64,000 bases of DNA from Purpureocillium takamizusanense (GCF_022605165.1 NC_063071.1:1178001-1242000), one strand, 5' to 3'; shown: positions 1 to 11,950, counted from the first letter of the stretch. The notes: a model not told the origin generated them from the letters alone. Program-made: numbers and translations.

Positions 1-416
1 TGGCGGAGTTTGACGAGGTGCTGCGCCTGGGAGGCAAGGACGCTGCCATATTCAGTGCCAAGGGCCTCATCTTGATGGAGCAGAACCGGCCCGAGGAAGC
101 TGTAGCCGTGCTGCATCAGGCCCTTGCCATCAACCCGCAAGACAGCATCGCCACGGAGCTCCTCAACAAGGCACTGGAGGAGACGGCCCTGATCGACGGC
201 GCTGCTGAGGATGAGGCTGAGGACCTGGCTGAGTTTGAGCAGCAGCTCGAGGCGAGAAAACTGGAGGCGGCGCAGAAGCTCAACGGCGGGCGGGCCGGGC
301 CGGGGGGCGCCACGACGATGGACAAGGGCAAGGGGAGGGTGGGGCGGCGGCGGACGCTGCTCGATGACGAGGACAAGGGCGAGAGCATGATGGAGATGAC
401 GGACGATGAAGACTAA
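1..416 (+). CDS. CDC16: APC/C TPR subunit CDC16/Cut9-like, C-terminal part
   Basis: The gene enters from the left edge already open; the frame is read from base 3 and stops with TAA at 414-416. The visible 137 or so residues begin with a tetratricopeptide-like helix pair: a segment rich in A, G and L, then LHQALAINPQD and a closing LLNKALEE. That ending resembles the last TPR of Cdc16/Cut9, a structural TPR subunit of the anaphase-promoting complex that helps hold the ubiquitin ligase together. After it comes an acidic, low-complexity tail with a GRRRTLLDDED-like stretch, ending in a run of D and E. The TPR ending is the only family evidence, so another TPR protein such as a CDC27-type subunit is possible. 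The promoter and N-terminus lie outside the window. Confidence 0.7.
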   Translation, partial: AEFDEVLRLGGKDAAIFSAKGLILMEQNRPEEAVAVLHQALAINPQDSIATELLNKALEETALIDGAAEDEAEDLAEFEQQLEARKLEAAQKLNGGRAGPGGATTMDKGKGRVGRRRTLLDDEDKGESMMEMTDDED

Positions 417-705
417 ACTGCGGCCATTGAGGACGGAAACGAACAAAGCATCAGGTAGCGGGGGAGCGTGGCGTTATTGGACAGCTCTAGGCATCCGTCA
501 TGGAAAATGGCATTGAATCACCGCGCGAGCGCCGTAGCTTGATTGTAGTACACGAAGGCGGATATTGCATCTCGTCCTCCCGAGACCCTCGTGTGCCCGC
601 AAGGCTATCGCCTGTCCACCTGCACCCCTGAAAGGACGTTGGCGCATCTGATAGCCACACGGAACCGGTGGATGCCCGGAGAGAAGGGATGGGGGGCTGG
701 AATCC

Positions 706-2116
706 TCAGCCGACGAAATCCCAGTCATCATCGGACTTGTCCTGATGTGAGCCTGGCAAGCTGTACACGACAGGTACGAAGGCAACGCGCTCAGGTGAGT
801 CCTTGGGCGGGTTATCAAGCGTCAGGGCTGCCAGGCGCTCCTCCAGGGCCGTCCCACCTGGGCGAAACAGGGCCGTGATGATGCGCTGGTACTGTATGAT
901 CTCGGGCATACCCCGGCAGTCGGACAGGACAAATTGGTCGTCATAGCGTGTCTCGTTGGCTTTGGGGGAGGATGAGGGGTCAGTGACGCTATAGACTTTG
1001 ATGTTGCGCAAGGGCTGTCAAGCCTGCCTATGCATGCTTGGGGGAAACGAGGGTACGAGTACGAGATAGGTCGATACGGCGGGAAGAGGGAGGGAGGAAG
1101 AAGGGCTGCAGAGAAGGCCCAGACGTACCTGAAAACATGCTTCGGAGATGCGTCACGATGGCTTGCTCAGCGTCGGGGTCTCGCGGCTGCAGCGCGAGGA
1201 CCATGATGGCGAGGACCAGGGCGTTTTCCTCGCCGAAGCAGCTGCTGGCGAGGACGATGGCGCGGCGCACGTCCCGCAGGTCGACGTCGACGGACTGCCG
1301 GGCGCCGCCGCCGTTGGAGGGCCCGCCGTAGGCACGGCGCAGCTCGAGGACGCGGTCGGCCCAGCGCGGCCAGGCACGGCGGACGGACAGGCCGGGGCAC
1401 AGGCTGAAGAGGTGGCAGTCGACGAGGCGCTGGAGGCTGACGTCGCGGGCGTGTCCCTCGACGCGGAGGTAGCCCTGGCTGAGGTACTCGCCAAAGTAGT
1501 AGGCCTGGCCGTGGGGCGAGGAGCGGACGTCGCCCTTGCGCAGGCGGTAGAGGTCGTCGAGGTCTGCGCTGTGGGGGGCGAAGGCGGCCATGAGGTCCAG
1601 GTCGCTGATGAAGGCGCCGCGGGGCAGGGCGAGGGTGTCGACGACGAGGACGCGCAGGCGGTCGAGGTCGGGCCCGTCGCGGCGGGGACGGTAGCGACGC
1701 AGGCCGTGCTGCACGACGACGAGCAGCGACGAGGACCAGGAGACGAGGTTGCGGCGCGAGGTGGCCGGGCCGGCGCTGCGCCAGCGGAGGTGGTCGGCGA
1801 TGGAGTCGGCGGCGCGCGAGGGCGGCTCCACGGCGAAGACGTCGCGGCGGGCGGACCGGGCGGCGGCGGAGCGCGGGCGGCGCGGCGAGGCGGCGACGGC
1901 GGAGGAGACGAAGCGCGCCGACGTCTCGCCCTGGGAGGCGGGCGTGTGGAGCCGGAAGAGGAAGCGCGGGCGGAGGGACGGGGAGGCGGTGATGGAGGCG
2001 TGATGGGGGTGCGACGGCGGGGGGCTGAAGAGCTGCGCGGGTTGGGGGTTCTTGCGCCGGTGAGGCGGGAGATAGCCATTCCCCTTGTTATTCTTTTTCT
2101 TCTTGGTGTCCGACAT
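706..2116 (-). CDS. DUF7587-like fungal protein, two exons (splice uncertain)
   Basis: The main exon starts at ATG 2116 with a lysine/asparagine-rich leader and a proline-rich stretch. A segment with FLFRLHTP and SQGETSARF follows, like the fold start of fungal DUF7587 proteins; later come FGEYLSQGYLRV and a block ending in SLQRLVDCHLFSLCPG, also typical of that family. The function is unknown. A strong donor (AG|GTACGT) sits at 1129/1128. A downstream reading frame at 706-1014 ending in DDDWDFVG looks coding and is preceded by an acceptor at 1016-1015. Joining these two sites does not keep frame. A phase-0 donor near 1160 (ATC|GTGACG) would, or another small intron exists. If the strong donor is used with a nearby acceptor, the protein ends early near 994. 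The gene is convergent with the CDC16-like gene. Confidence 0.6.
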
Positions 2117-3814
2117 GGTCGTGGTATCGAGCTGCGGCGGCAGCAGCAGCAGGGGAGGCTAGATGGGAGGCGACGACCAGAATAATGGTGGTGTCTCTCT
2201 GACAGCCTCCTGTGGACGAAGGTGGGTGCCTCCGCAACTAAATGACCTGACGAGAGCGTGAGAAGGGAGGGTTTGAGAGAAGGAGATGCCTGCGATGGCT
2301 TGGGGGAACGCACACACGACGCAATGGGATGAGATGAGAGAAGCGAGACGGTGATGGTGATGATGATGATGATGATGAAGATGGTGACGATGTAGTATGA
2401 CAGACAGCCGAGTGAGATGAGACAGAATGGGGGGGAAGAGAGTGACAGCCTGGCTGGCGGGTGTCAACAAGGATTGTTGGCGCGCGCATCCGTGCGGCTG
2501 CCTGCCTGCCTGCACTGCGCTTGGGGGAGCGGGGGGGGGGGGTTCAAACCCGACCTGAAATCGCCAGATGAGGGAAGGGAAAGGAAAGGGAGGGAGGGAG
2601 GAGGGAGGGTTCAGGGGTGCATCGTGGCTGGGCGGCTGGTGAAACAGCGTGTCAAGGCGAGCATGTCAGTAACAACTAACAAGCATCACGACGACGTCGT
2701 CGTAGTCGTGGTAGAGATGACGCTTCTGTGCCATGCACGCGGAAGAATATTTTTTTTGGTAAGCGGTGGTGGAAGCAGACGATGTTGATGCTGGCTGCGA
2801 GTAAGAAAGTAAACAAAGATGTAATGGGTTTACGCAGCGGTTGACAGACAGCATAGGCTGATTGGACTCGCAGCCATCATCATCGTCATCATCATCGTCA
2901 CCTTTGCTCATAGCGGCACGAGGCACGAATGAGCTTCTTCATTCCTGTATCCTTGCTTCGTGACAGTTTGTCCCGAATGTTGGTCACTACATGCAAGGAC
3001 CATTGAGCCATCTTGTACCAATTGAGGGAGTGGTAAACTTCAATACAAAACCGTTGCCTGGCTCTCAGCACGCGACGTGCCTGTACCGGGCGCTAGCATG
3101 CGCATGGATATACTGTACGTAGAAGGAAAAACCTTGGGGTCAACCTTATAATGCGGGCATTGCAGACATACGAGCTTTCTTCCATGACGAAGTGAGATGG
3201 AGGGTTTTGACTGCATCCACCGAAAATGCCTTAGTCATAATGTTCTTAGCTTTCTCTCCCTATAATCGTAATTCATTGCGTTTTGATGACGAGGAGGCCC
3301 GGTTCAATGCCTTCATCATGCCTTCATCATATGCGGCTAGATGAGAATGCATCATGAGCAAGACCTGCCCTCCTCGTCTTTTCCCTTTGTAATGCATCAA
3401 TAGTGGAGCACAAGGGAGCCCTTGCGGCCGTGGGTATAGATAGGGTTTCCGAGTCGAAAGATGATGGGCGAGGAATCATGGTAGGCGCTTCGCGGATTGT
3501 GGACAGGATGGACGGTGGCTTCGGGGCAGATCTGTCGAGCTGCTTTGTTGAGGAACGACCTCGGTCCACTCGGGCCCTGCTGTATTAGTGCCATTCTCCC
3601 CGCGCCGGTTCCCCTCTAACGTAGATGGCTTCCCAGTCCATACATACATGTCGGCCATTTTCCCAGCGACAGCAGCGGCGGCAACCACAGCAACAACGGC
3701 AGCTACATGTCCAGCGACAACAGACAGTAGCGACAACGACGGGACAGCAGCTAGCTACAGAAGCGATAGATAGATAGCAGACAGCGTGGGGTGGTGGGCC
3801 CGAAGACACGAAAC
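2117..3814. other. Intergenic region with microsatellites
   Basis: I see no convincing gene. The stretch holds the upstream regions of the divergent DUF7587-like and HsbA-like genes. It contains a TGA trinucleotide run at about 2351-2379, a G tract near 2530-2540 and an AGGG-type purine repeat at about 2575-2608. A GATA repeat lies just before the HsbA-like start (about 3764-3777). The many apparent open frames here are low-complexity shadows of these repeats. Confidence 0.6.
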
Positions 3815-4339
3815 ATGGGGGACCCTTCCCCGGCGCCCGCTGACGCAGCCTCCATCCTCGCAACCATAACCGGCATCACGGAGGCGGCCAGGGACTTTGA
3901 TAAGACGACCACCGACTGGGACGGCGGCCTCCTCGGCGCCCTCACCATCCTCAAAAAGTCCGGCGACCTCACCAGGGACACCAAGAGCGGCGCCGCCGTC
4001 GCCGAGGCGGCAGCCCCCCTCACCGTGCCCGAGGCAGAGGCCATCGCCGCCGCCTTTCGCGAGCTCGCCGCCGTGCTCAGCGGGGCCATCGACACGACCA
4101 TTGCCGCGAAGCCACGCTTCCAAGGCATACGGTTCCTCGGCGGCTCGGCCGTGGGGAAGATCCTCGACGGGCTGCGGAGCGCTGCGGTGGCGTTTAATGA
4201 TGCCGTCACCGCCAAGACGCCGGCGGACATGGTCGATACCGCGAGGTCCATTTTCGAGCAGATTGATGGCCATTTCGTGAGGGGACTGGCCGTGTTTCCC
4301 GTTGCGGGGAATGCAACACTCGATAAGAAAGGATCTTAG
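3815..4339 (+). CDS. HsbA-like (hydrophobic surface-binding) protein without obvious signal peptide
   Basis: This is a 174-aa, all-helical, alanine-rich protein. The pattern fits the HsbA/cell-wall galactomannoprotein family: an early TGITEAARDFDKTT helix, a WDGG turn, repeated A/L helices (EAEAIAAAFRELAAVL), then an I..TI.AKPRFQGI segment and a final helical hairpin. Characterised members are secreted proteins about 180 aa long that bind hydrophobic surfaces or recruit cutinase-like enzymes. The start used is the first in-frame ATG (3815); the open frame continues upstream without one. No hydrophobic signal peptide is seen at that start, and no upstream signal exon was found, so the product may be cytosolic or a 5' exon may be missed. 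Family call from overall pattern; no catalytic residues apply. Confidence 0.6.
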   Translation: MGDPSPAPADAASILATITGITEAARDFDKTTTDWDGGLLGALTILKKSGDLTRDTKSGAAVAEAAAPLTVPEAEAIAAAFRELAAVLSGAIDTTIAAKPRFQGIRFLGGSAVGKILDGLRSAAVAFNDAVTAKTPADMVDTARSIFEQIDGHFVRGLAVFPVAGNATLDKKGS

Positions 4340-4877
4340 TCAAGTCTGAATAAAAAAAAGGTCACATCATGCAAAGTATTATAGCCTCCCTGGGACTCCT
4401 ATACGCGCACACATACTTCGCAGCCAAGGATCGCCGCCATGTATTACTTAATATAGACTCGTTTTTATTAAGCCTCAGTATTGCACGGCAGGTAGCGGTG
4501 TGGGATCCGAAAACGAAGCGTCCTGAACCAGACGCAAATATCGCGAACATATAACCATCAAGATGCAGATGCTGGTAGCCCCTTGGGACACTTTCGAGGT
4601 ACCCCAGTAACCTCTGGCGTACCGCCTTTTCGAAATCGCCGAGAACAAAGTGTCGTTGCAGTCGCGCCGGGTCTGTCCACACTCGAGATTGCCCCGCAAG
4701 TGACGGATGAGCCGCTTCGAAAAGTGTTGGCAGTTGGCGTCGGCCAGTGAGTAACTACTGGCAGGCGGAGATCTTGTTCCCCAGCGTGTCGCGCAAGGGC
4801 CTTCGCCAATCCTTCATCACCCACTGCGCTGATGGTACATGCTTGTAAGTTAGCGACAGGCTTCACTTGGCTTTTTA
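4340..4877. other. Intergenic, no gene seen
   Basis: This stretch lies between the HsbA-like gene and the remnant gene to its right. Short open frames occur on both strands, but none has recognisable protein character or plausible splice signals. Confidence 0.5.
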
Positions 4878-5574
4878 TTAGTATTGACGTCTCGGGGCAT
4901 CCGTCCCCAAACGCAACGTACCGCTCAGAACAAACTCCTCTAGGCTGAAGAACATCTTCACCTCGCCAAACTCGGGGTCCTGCAGGACTTCAAACTCGTC
5001 CTCTCGGACGCGCTTCTTCCACACCCCTTCCCCGTTCTGGCCGGGCGTTCCCCAGACGTCCTTAATGATCAGCTCGTCGTAGGTTTGACTAAAGTTCATC
5101 CCGAAAATTCGGTACGGGGGTTCCTGAGAAAGAGCGATGGCATCAAATGTGGGAGAGAGATTTGGGGGGGGCCTTTTACCCGGTCAACCGGCACTTCCGA
5201 CCGAATATAAACACCCCAATGCGACAAGAGCTTCTTGGTGTCGGGCGAGCGCTGGGCCACGGCTCTAAACGGATTCACTGCGATCCCAACTAGCCAGGCT
5301 TGTCGCTCGTAAGCTGCATCATTTGGCATCGGCTTCGGGCGACTGGAGGCAGTTTCGCAAAACGTCATGCCGACGCGCTCGGCCGTGATCTCGGCCTTGA
5401 GTGCCTCGAATTTTGTGTGCGCGAATCGTTATATGCCGCGCTGGCGAGAAACTTCTTCGAGACCTCGAATTTGAAGTTGTAAGGGGCATGGGGGTCGACA
5501 TGCTCTCTGCCGGCCCACGCCAGGGAACTGTTGATTTGCAACAGAGGGGTTTTGTCGGCACGGGACTTTGACAT
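4878..5574 (-). pseudogene. Frameshifted gene of unknown family
   Basis: Three protein-like blocks line up on the minus strand. The first starts at ATG 5574 (MSKSRADKTP) and runs to about 5440. The second (ERVGMTFCETASSRPKP, then KKLLSHWGVYIRSEVPVDR) is in another frame and ends at a donor near 5178. The third (EPPYRIFGMNFSQTYDELI, to a stop at 4878) joins the second through a good intron with acceptor CTTTCTCAG. No splice sites separate blocks one and two; a small indel near 5430-5445 and a TAA in the second frame explain the break. It is either a recently broken gene or a sequencing indel. No family was recognised. The blocks are hydrophilic, without signal peptide or membrane segment. Confidence 0.45.
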
Positions 5575-7192
5575 CTTGCTCCGCGAGCTCCTGAGCTCGC
5601 AGTCCAGCTCCGGGCGTAGGGTTCCGTCCTGGGATCAGATCTTGATTTGGCAGTCGGCGGTAGGCTTGCTAGAGTGGTGCATTTACTTCTGGCTCGGTGG
5701 CTTCGCACATAGTGTTCCTTTGGGATACGGCTCGCGTCCTCGGAGATGACCAGGACACACAAGACCGAGTAGTGAGTCGGTCTATAAGAAGCTCGCAGCG
5801 GTACATGCCTAGTGCTTTAAATGATAATGATGATGTACAATCACCAGGTCGCCGGCTGCTGTTTCGCTGCCTTTGGGTCCGCGTTACTCGTTTACCGATT
5901 CAGCATGATTAGTCTTTGGCACGGCGTTTGGCGTCATATGCACCTGATCAGCTCAGCCTCTGAGTGACGAAAGGCAAGAAAGGCGAAAGCGACTCAGGGG
6001 ACCGGCCGCATACTGGTTAATCTGATCCTACTGGGTGCCTGCCGCTAGGTACGTTATACGTAGCATCAATATAGCAACGAAAATTGTAACTCACGACCAC
6101 AACAGTTCTATGAGCGGATCTGCTGCAATCATATGCGCTCCCTATGCCATTCATTGTCTATCGCAGTAGCACACACACTCACTCGCGAAACCCATCAGTA
6201 GAAGCGTTCTTGATCCAGATCCAGATGGCCAATAACTAGCCGCCGAGCCCTGAAAGGGACGCGCCCTTATGCGCGCAGTGGCAAGCAAAGCATGCTGCTT
6301 TATATCACTACACACTCATTTTGAGTATGTAAGATGGCACGATATATCGACGGGGTAGCCCCAAAGCCTTGGCGAATATGCCGCTGACCTCATAGGTCAA
6401 ACGTCAGGCATTCACTGAGTCGCTGTAAACCCTCTGCATCACATTCCCGGGCTTTTTAGCCGGGTCTCAGAGTCATATCAAATATCCCACCAAGACTAGA
6501 AGAAGAAACCTGATGTTTCAGGCCTGCCAACAAAGTCCACTTACATGGTCTGTGTGTTGGTTGATCCGCGAGTACGGTTGCAGCTGTATTATCATGCTTT
6601 GATGAACGTTTTACCCGACCGCTGCCGAACACTTCATTCTCTTGTGGAGAGGACATCAACTTTTCTTTCGTGGCATTTGAATTCGCTTTGCCTTTGCAAG
6701 CCAAAGCGTGAGCCGATCCGAGCCTTCTCGCCGACTTGTTCACGTAAATGTCCTAACCAACAGAACGTTCCATTATGATGTGAGACATAGCGTTAGTGTC
6801 CGTCTCATGACTCCGTTTGTTCTCATTTCTCATTTGGTGTCTCACACTTCACGCGAGGCCCCACGCGCTGCAGCCTAAACTTGTTCGTTTCTCCCTTTGT
6901 TTCTAAGCCCCGCCCAAATCCCATACTTTCCTGTGAAAGGTAAGAAGGCTGATTGAGCCGGCCCTCAGAGCCTGCTCCCGCTGGTCAATTGAAGTTCCCG
7001 TCGTATTCAATTTTATTGAGTCGTATTTTACGCCAATGGCAGCAATGGCCATTCATTTTGGTCGATGATAGCCTTACTGTTCGCACGATCATCACGACAA
7101 GCGACGAACCGTCAGTTTAGTTCCAGATCGCCAGCGTTTCAACACAGCACGCTCGATACTGCGGGGACATACTCAGGCAACATAAAAATATA
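5575..7192. other. Intergenic, no gene seen
   Basis: About 1.6 kb with lower GC than the flanking exons and no credible coding frame. It holds the upstream region of the MFS gene. No repeat family, tRNA or conserved motif was recognised. Confidence 0.5.
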
Positions 7193-9114
7193 ATGGAAGT
7201 TACATCGGCTACGGAAACTCCGAGACCTGATCATGACGCTCGAAAGTGGTCTACACACCCGTCCTTGGATGGTCCCAAGGCTGTCACTGTCCCGGCCAAG
7301 CGATTCTGGCTGCTTAGTGTTGGGTAAAAAGCCCCTGCAACAGATTACTTCCTGTCGGTCAACGGCATATATACTGATAAGGTTTTCATTCGCAGGATCT
7401 ACATTGGTTTATTCCTCTCCGCGATGGACTCGTCTATTGTCGCACCCAGCTTGCATACCATCGCGAAAGAGTCTGAAGTGTTTGTATCTGTCTACTGGGT
7501 TGCGCTGGCCTACACCTTAGCCGAGTGTAGCTGCGGCGTGGTCTTTGCTCAGGCATCCGATATAGTGGGCAGACGGAATGCATTCATGGCGGCCAAGCTG
7601 TTGTTCTTGATATCCTCCTTGGCTTGTGGGTTCTCTCGAAGCTTAGAGCAACTCATCGCCTTTCGTGCATTGCAAGGTGTTGGTGGCGCCGGTATGCGTC
7701 TTGTTTGCGCTGCATCTAACCACCATTGACTCGTCAGCAGCTGACATGATAAAAGGTCTCTATTCACTAGCCATGGTGATTCTACTTGAGGTTTGCCCTG
7801 ATCATCTATTCGATTACATGTCGGGCCTTGCTGGCGTGAGCATTGTCGTTGCCTGCATCGCGGGGCCCGTTGTTGGGGGCATTCTCACCCAGTATGCTTC
7901 TTGGCGCTGGATATTCTGGATCAAGTATGCCTATGTACCCGCCACTTTCTTCAACTCCTGGCTGACGTGAGCAGTGGACCGACTTGCGCTGTGTCGACAG
8001 CGATGTTCCTTGTTTTCTGGTCCAAAGAAAAGGACATTGCTCCTACTGTCCGACGATCTTGGAAATCATTTGACTATTTCGGATCCATACTCGTCATTAT
8101 GGCTGCCGTGCTCGTCGTGTTCTCATTTCAGAATGCAGCAGTCGCACCTGTCAGCATCTGGCACACTGCTGGCTTCATCGTCCCTTTTGCCGTTGGCGTT
8201 GCATGTTGGCTGGCTCTGTTCATGTGGCAGTACGCTGCGGAGAACACACAGACGGGGACCGGTATCATGTCCGCCTTTCCGCTCTCACTCTTTCGAAACC
8301 GCTCCTATGCTTCAGGCGTTTCCACTACTCTGTTAATGGGGTTCCCGCTCTTCGTGCTGCTGTTCTCTGTGCCGCTTAGGGCCCAGATGGTGGGTGACAA
8401 GAGCGCGTTCGTCGCTGCAGGAATGCTCTTGCCAATGCTGGTCGCGAGTGGACTTGGGTGCGTCGTCGCGGTGACCATCAACTCCAAGAAGAACTTTGTC
8501 TCTGAGTCGATGTTTGTTGGGGCTTTGTTATCGGCCTTGGGATGTGCGCTACTCACAACATTGTCTGAGAAAGGCAGCGATGGGAAGCTCCTCGGCTACA
8601 TTGCGCTTGCTGGCTTCGGCGGCGGACTTTCCGTAACGTCTGCCACAGCCACTGTAGCACTCAATATTCCAGCACAAGAATACGGTAAGTCTGCGTTAAC
8701 TTCCCTGGAGATCTTCATCGTGGAGCCATATCACAGGCTAATTGAAACTCCGCAGCACTCGCATACGGTATCATAGGGAAGGCCAGGCTTCTAGGAGGTA
8801 GCTTCGGCATCGCCGCGTCTTGTGTTTTGCTGCACAAGGAAGCAGCCAAGGTAATTGTTGGTCCTGTTCCACCACAACTGTTTGCCATACTTGGGGGAGT
8901 GCGAGACGACACACCGAGGGGGTTGCACAGTCTGGTGCAGCAGGCATGTTCACGGGCCTTCCGGGGCGATATGATTGCCTGTGCAATTATATCCGGGATA
9001 GCCTCTCTCTTGGCACTTGTCGGGTATACTCGCGACCACAAGGACGTCAAGAAACAGCGTCTAGACTTGGCCCGAGGGACTACACACGCGAGCTTGATTT
9101 TTGAGAAAGAGTAG
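7193..9114 (+). CDS. MFS transporter, DHA14-type drug:H+ antiporter-like
   Basis: The model has five exons: 7193-7323, 7396-7691, 7741-7924, 7975-8684 and 8756-9114. It sums to 559 aa with phases 2, 1, 2, 1 all consistent. After a short hydrophilic N-terminus, the first helix (GIYIGLFLSAMDSSIVAPS) carries the D characteristic of fungal DHA14 exporters. The loop DIVGRRNAF is motif A, RALQGVGGAG is the helix-4 motif, and GPVVGGILTQY followed by WRWIFWIN is the motif C region. Many further hydrophobic helices follow, consistent with 14 TMs. Proteins of this group export toxic compounds or secondary metabolites at the plasma membrane; the substrate cannot be inferred. No biosynthetic enzyme lies next to it, so detoxification is as likely as metabolite efflux. 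Confidence 0.85.
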
Positions 9115-9497
9115 CAACAGAAGTATGCGTGAGCAGCAGCACGGGCGCTGACGCCGCCTCTATACTATTGTCGCCGCCTATTCTTTGAGGGAGCTTAAGG
9201 AAATGCAATAACTATGCGGCGAGGCTCTTCTTCTGTCCGTGTAGATGATAACACTCTTTGTGAATAGGTAATGCCATATCTAGAAGCGGGTTGCCTAATA
9301 TGTATGTGGTACAACGCGACCCTTGCTCATTGTGATGATGCCGGATGGAATACTTCGTATGTTGTATACTGTATTCGTACATGTGCTCCTGCAACCGCCC
9401 CCACCGATGCTACATGTACCTTACGAAGAACAATCAAACAGCGCAACCCCTCTCTCAACCACACAACCTGGTCAACTGGCAGGTCCGACTAATCGCC
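9115..9497. other. Intergenic between MFS and DPP III genes
   Basis: A 383-bp spacer between two genes on the same strand. It must hold the MFS terminator and the DPP III promoter. No distinctive motif was recognised. Confidence 0.4.
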
Positions 9498-11950
9498 ATG
9501 GCGGTCCATGAGGTCCAGATCTTCCAGATGGGCATCGGAGCCCAGTTCGAACGCCTCACATATCGAGAGAAACGATATGCGCATCATCTGGCTCGGTAAA
9601 ATCAGGTGCCCCGTCATAAGTTCGTGTCTAGCGCTCTGACCCGCTTGTCTAGGTCTGCTTGGCTGGGTGCAAGAATTGTTCTCGAACAGGTCTCTCCAGA
9701 GTCGCGACCAATATTTGATTTCATTTTGGAGCTCTATCGCGACTGCTCCGGCGACTGGCATTCACTTGTTGGGCCTGACGTCAGCAGCGACAGCCTCCAC
9801 GCTGTTTTGACCTATGCCGCCACGTTTCTCTCCAACATTGGGAACTACTATGTATGCCAGGGCAGATTTCCTTTCCATACCAATGCCAAAGCTAATGGGA
9901 ACAGGGCTCTGGTGATCAAAAGTTCACTCCCGGGGCTGATGATGCCGTTTTCCGCGCACTAGCGAGGAGGTCCCCGACGCTGTCGGACTTGTATGACAAC
10001 ATAGCCAAACCTATCAAGGCCATTCCGCCTTTCAGCCTCGGGTATCCCAGCGACGATACGCAAAGTAATTACTACCCGAGTGGTAATGTTGAGAAGGAGG
10101 AAATCACGGCAATTTCCAAGGTCCTCGAAGAGAATGGTATCTTCCCCGAGAACACGAGGATTCGGAAGCGAGGTGACCACAAGGGCTTCGATGTCCTCCT
10201 TGCCTCAGTGAAAGGAGGAGACTTTGCGCACTTTCCTCTCCCTGACGACAATGGCAGTGTCAGGCTTGTAGGAGGGGATTACTCTACTGATCTAGAGCGT
10301 GTATGCGCTGAGCTTACGGAAGCGTCCAAATGGGCCGCTAATGATACACAACGAGACTTCCTCAAGCTGTATGTCGAAAGCTTCCAGACTGGCAGCCTTG
10401 ACGCGTACCGCGAGGCTCAGCGAATATGGGTCCGCGACAAAGCGCCGAGGGTTGAGAACATCTTTGGCTTCGTAGAGCCATATCGCGATCCGCATGGGGT
10501 CAGGGCCGAGTTTGAGGGTCTGGTGGCCATTGCGGACCACGAAGAAACCAAGCTTCTTGCTAAGCTGGTTCAACATTCTGACACTTTCATTCGCCGACTG
10601 CCCTGGGCAACTCCGGAAAACAATGGGAAGGGCCCTTTTGAGAAAGATCTTTTCGAACCGCCGGACTTCTCAAGCATACATGGTACGTAACGGGGCCAGT
10701 GCGGACCACTCGTTAACTTCAATGTTCTGAGAGTCTACAGCGCTTGCATATTGCTCGAGCATCATATTTCCAGGGATTAACTTGCCGAATGTCCGGTCTC
10801 CCCCATCGCGCTCCGCATATCGTTGATCATGTTAACGATATGTTACAGTACAACGATATTCGGCAGGATGATGGATTCAAAAACGTCATCATTTCCAATC
10901 GGATGGTTGCTGAGAGCCAAGCACAGCAGTACCCTTTCATTGACGCTTCTGAGCTGGACCGTTTCAAGGCACACAAGTCCTCGGCCTACTACTGGTGGGT
11001 TGTGCTCCACGAGCTCCTCGGCCACGGCACAGGGCGGATGATGGTCGAGACAGGGAACGGAAAGTTCAACTTTGACATCGAAAACCTACCCGTAAATCCC
11101 ATCACGGGGAAGCCCATTTCCAGCTGGTACAAGCCAGATCAGACTTGGACTGGCTTGTTTGGAGACCTTGCAACCACAGTCGACGAATGCAGAGCCGAGC
11201 TCGTTGGCGCTTACTTGATGGATGATCCAGAGCTTCTCGGCCTGTTCGGCTTCAATGAGGACTCTGACATACGCGCTGAGGACTGTGCGTTGCTCCTGTG
11301 CTCTCAAACTCAAAGTCAAACATTGAACATACCACTAAGAAGGTAACGGCAGTGACCTACAACTTGTATCAACAGCTGGGCGTTGATGGGTTGCGAGGAC
11401 TATCCAACTTCAATGTGCAGAGTGGAGTAAGTCACTGATGATGTGACAATATGAAGGGACTGCTTTTCTAACCTACGTAACAGAAATGGGGCCAAGCACA
11501 TAGTCGGGTAAGCCACTGACGACAGGGTCGATATCTCGAGTCTAGAGAGCTGAGATTATGCAGGCTCATTTTGCCATACTCAAGTGGTTGCTACTCCATG
11601 GCGACGGCGTAATTGTCATCATCCATGACAAGCCGGAGCAACGTCTCACAGTCAACGTTCAACATTCCAAGATACGCACGCATGGAAAGCCGGCACTAGG
11701 ACGAATGCTCTTGCAGTTGCACATGTTCAGATGCACAGCCGACGCCGAAGGTTGTCGTATGTTCTACGAGGATCTGTCCAAGGTGGACACAGAATACATG
11801 GAATGGCGAGAGACCGTCCTCGCAAACAAGCCACCTCCCATGATCTTTGTTCATGCTAACACATTTCTCGATGGAGAAAAGGTTACGTTGAAGGAGTATG
11901 AGCCAACACTGGAGGGTATTCTCACAAGCTGGGCGGAACGGAGGGTGTGA
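9498..11950 (+). CDS. Dipeptidyl peptidase III (M49 zinc metallopeptidase)
   Basis: Eight exons (9498-9595, 9653-9851, 9905-10682, 10741-10790, 10849-11284, 11353-11426, 11484-11507, 11564-11950) give 681 aa with every phase consistent. DPP III removes dipeptides from the N-termini of short peptides in the cytosol. The M49 signature HELLGHG lies at about residues 429-435 (H429 and H434 as zinc ligands). The second motif, DECRAE, at about 487-492 supplies the third ligand, E488; most relatives have EECRAE. Family-typical stretches such as GNYY..GSGDQKF, YYPSG, YNDIRQDDGFKN and VQHSKIRTHG are present. The intron after 10790 uses a weak GTCCGG donor, but splicing there restores the family sequence INLPNYNDIRQ. 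Relatives often carry about 30 more N-terminal residues, so a 5' exon may be missing. Confidence 0.9.

Noticed and set aside
1148..2313. Long open frames on both strands overlapping the DUF7587-like gene
   Set aside because: They are alanine/arginine/proline-rich shadows of a very GC-rich exon without family motifs.
7193..11950. MFS transporter plus peptidase as part of a biosynthetic gene cluster
   Set aside because: No polyketide synthase, NRPS, terpene synthase or tailoring enzyme is nearby.
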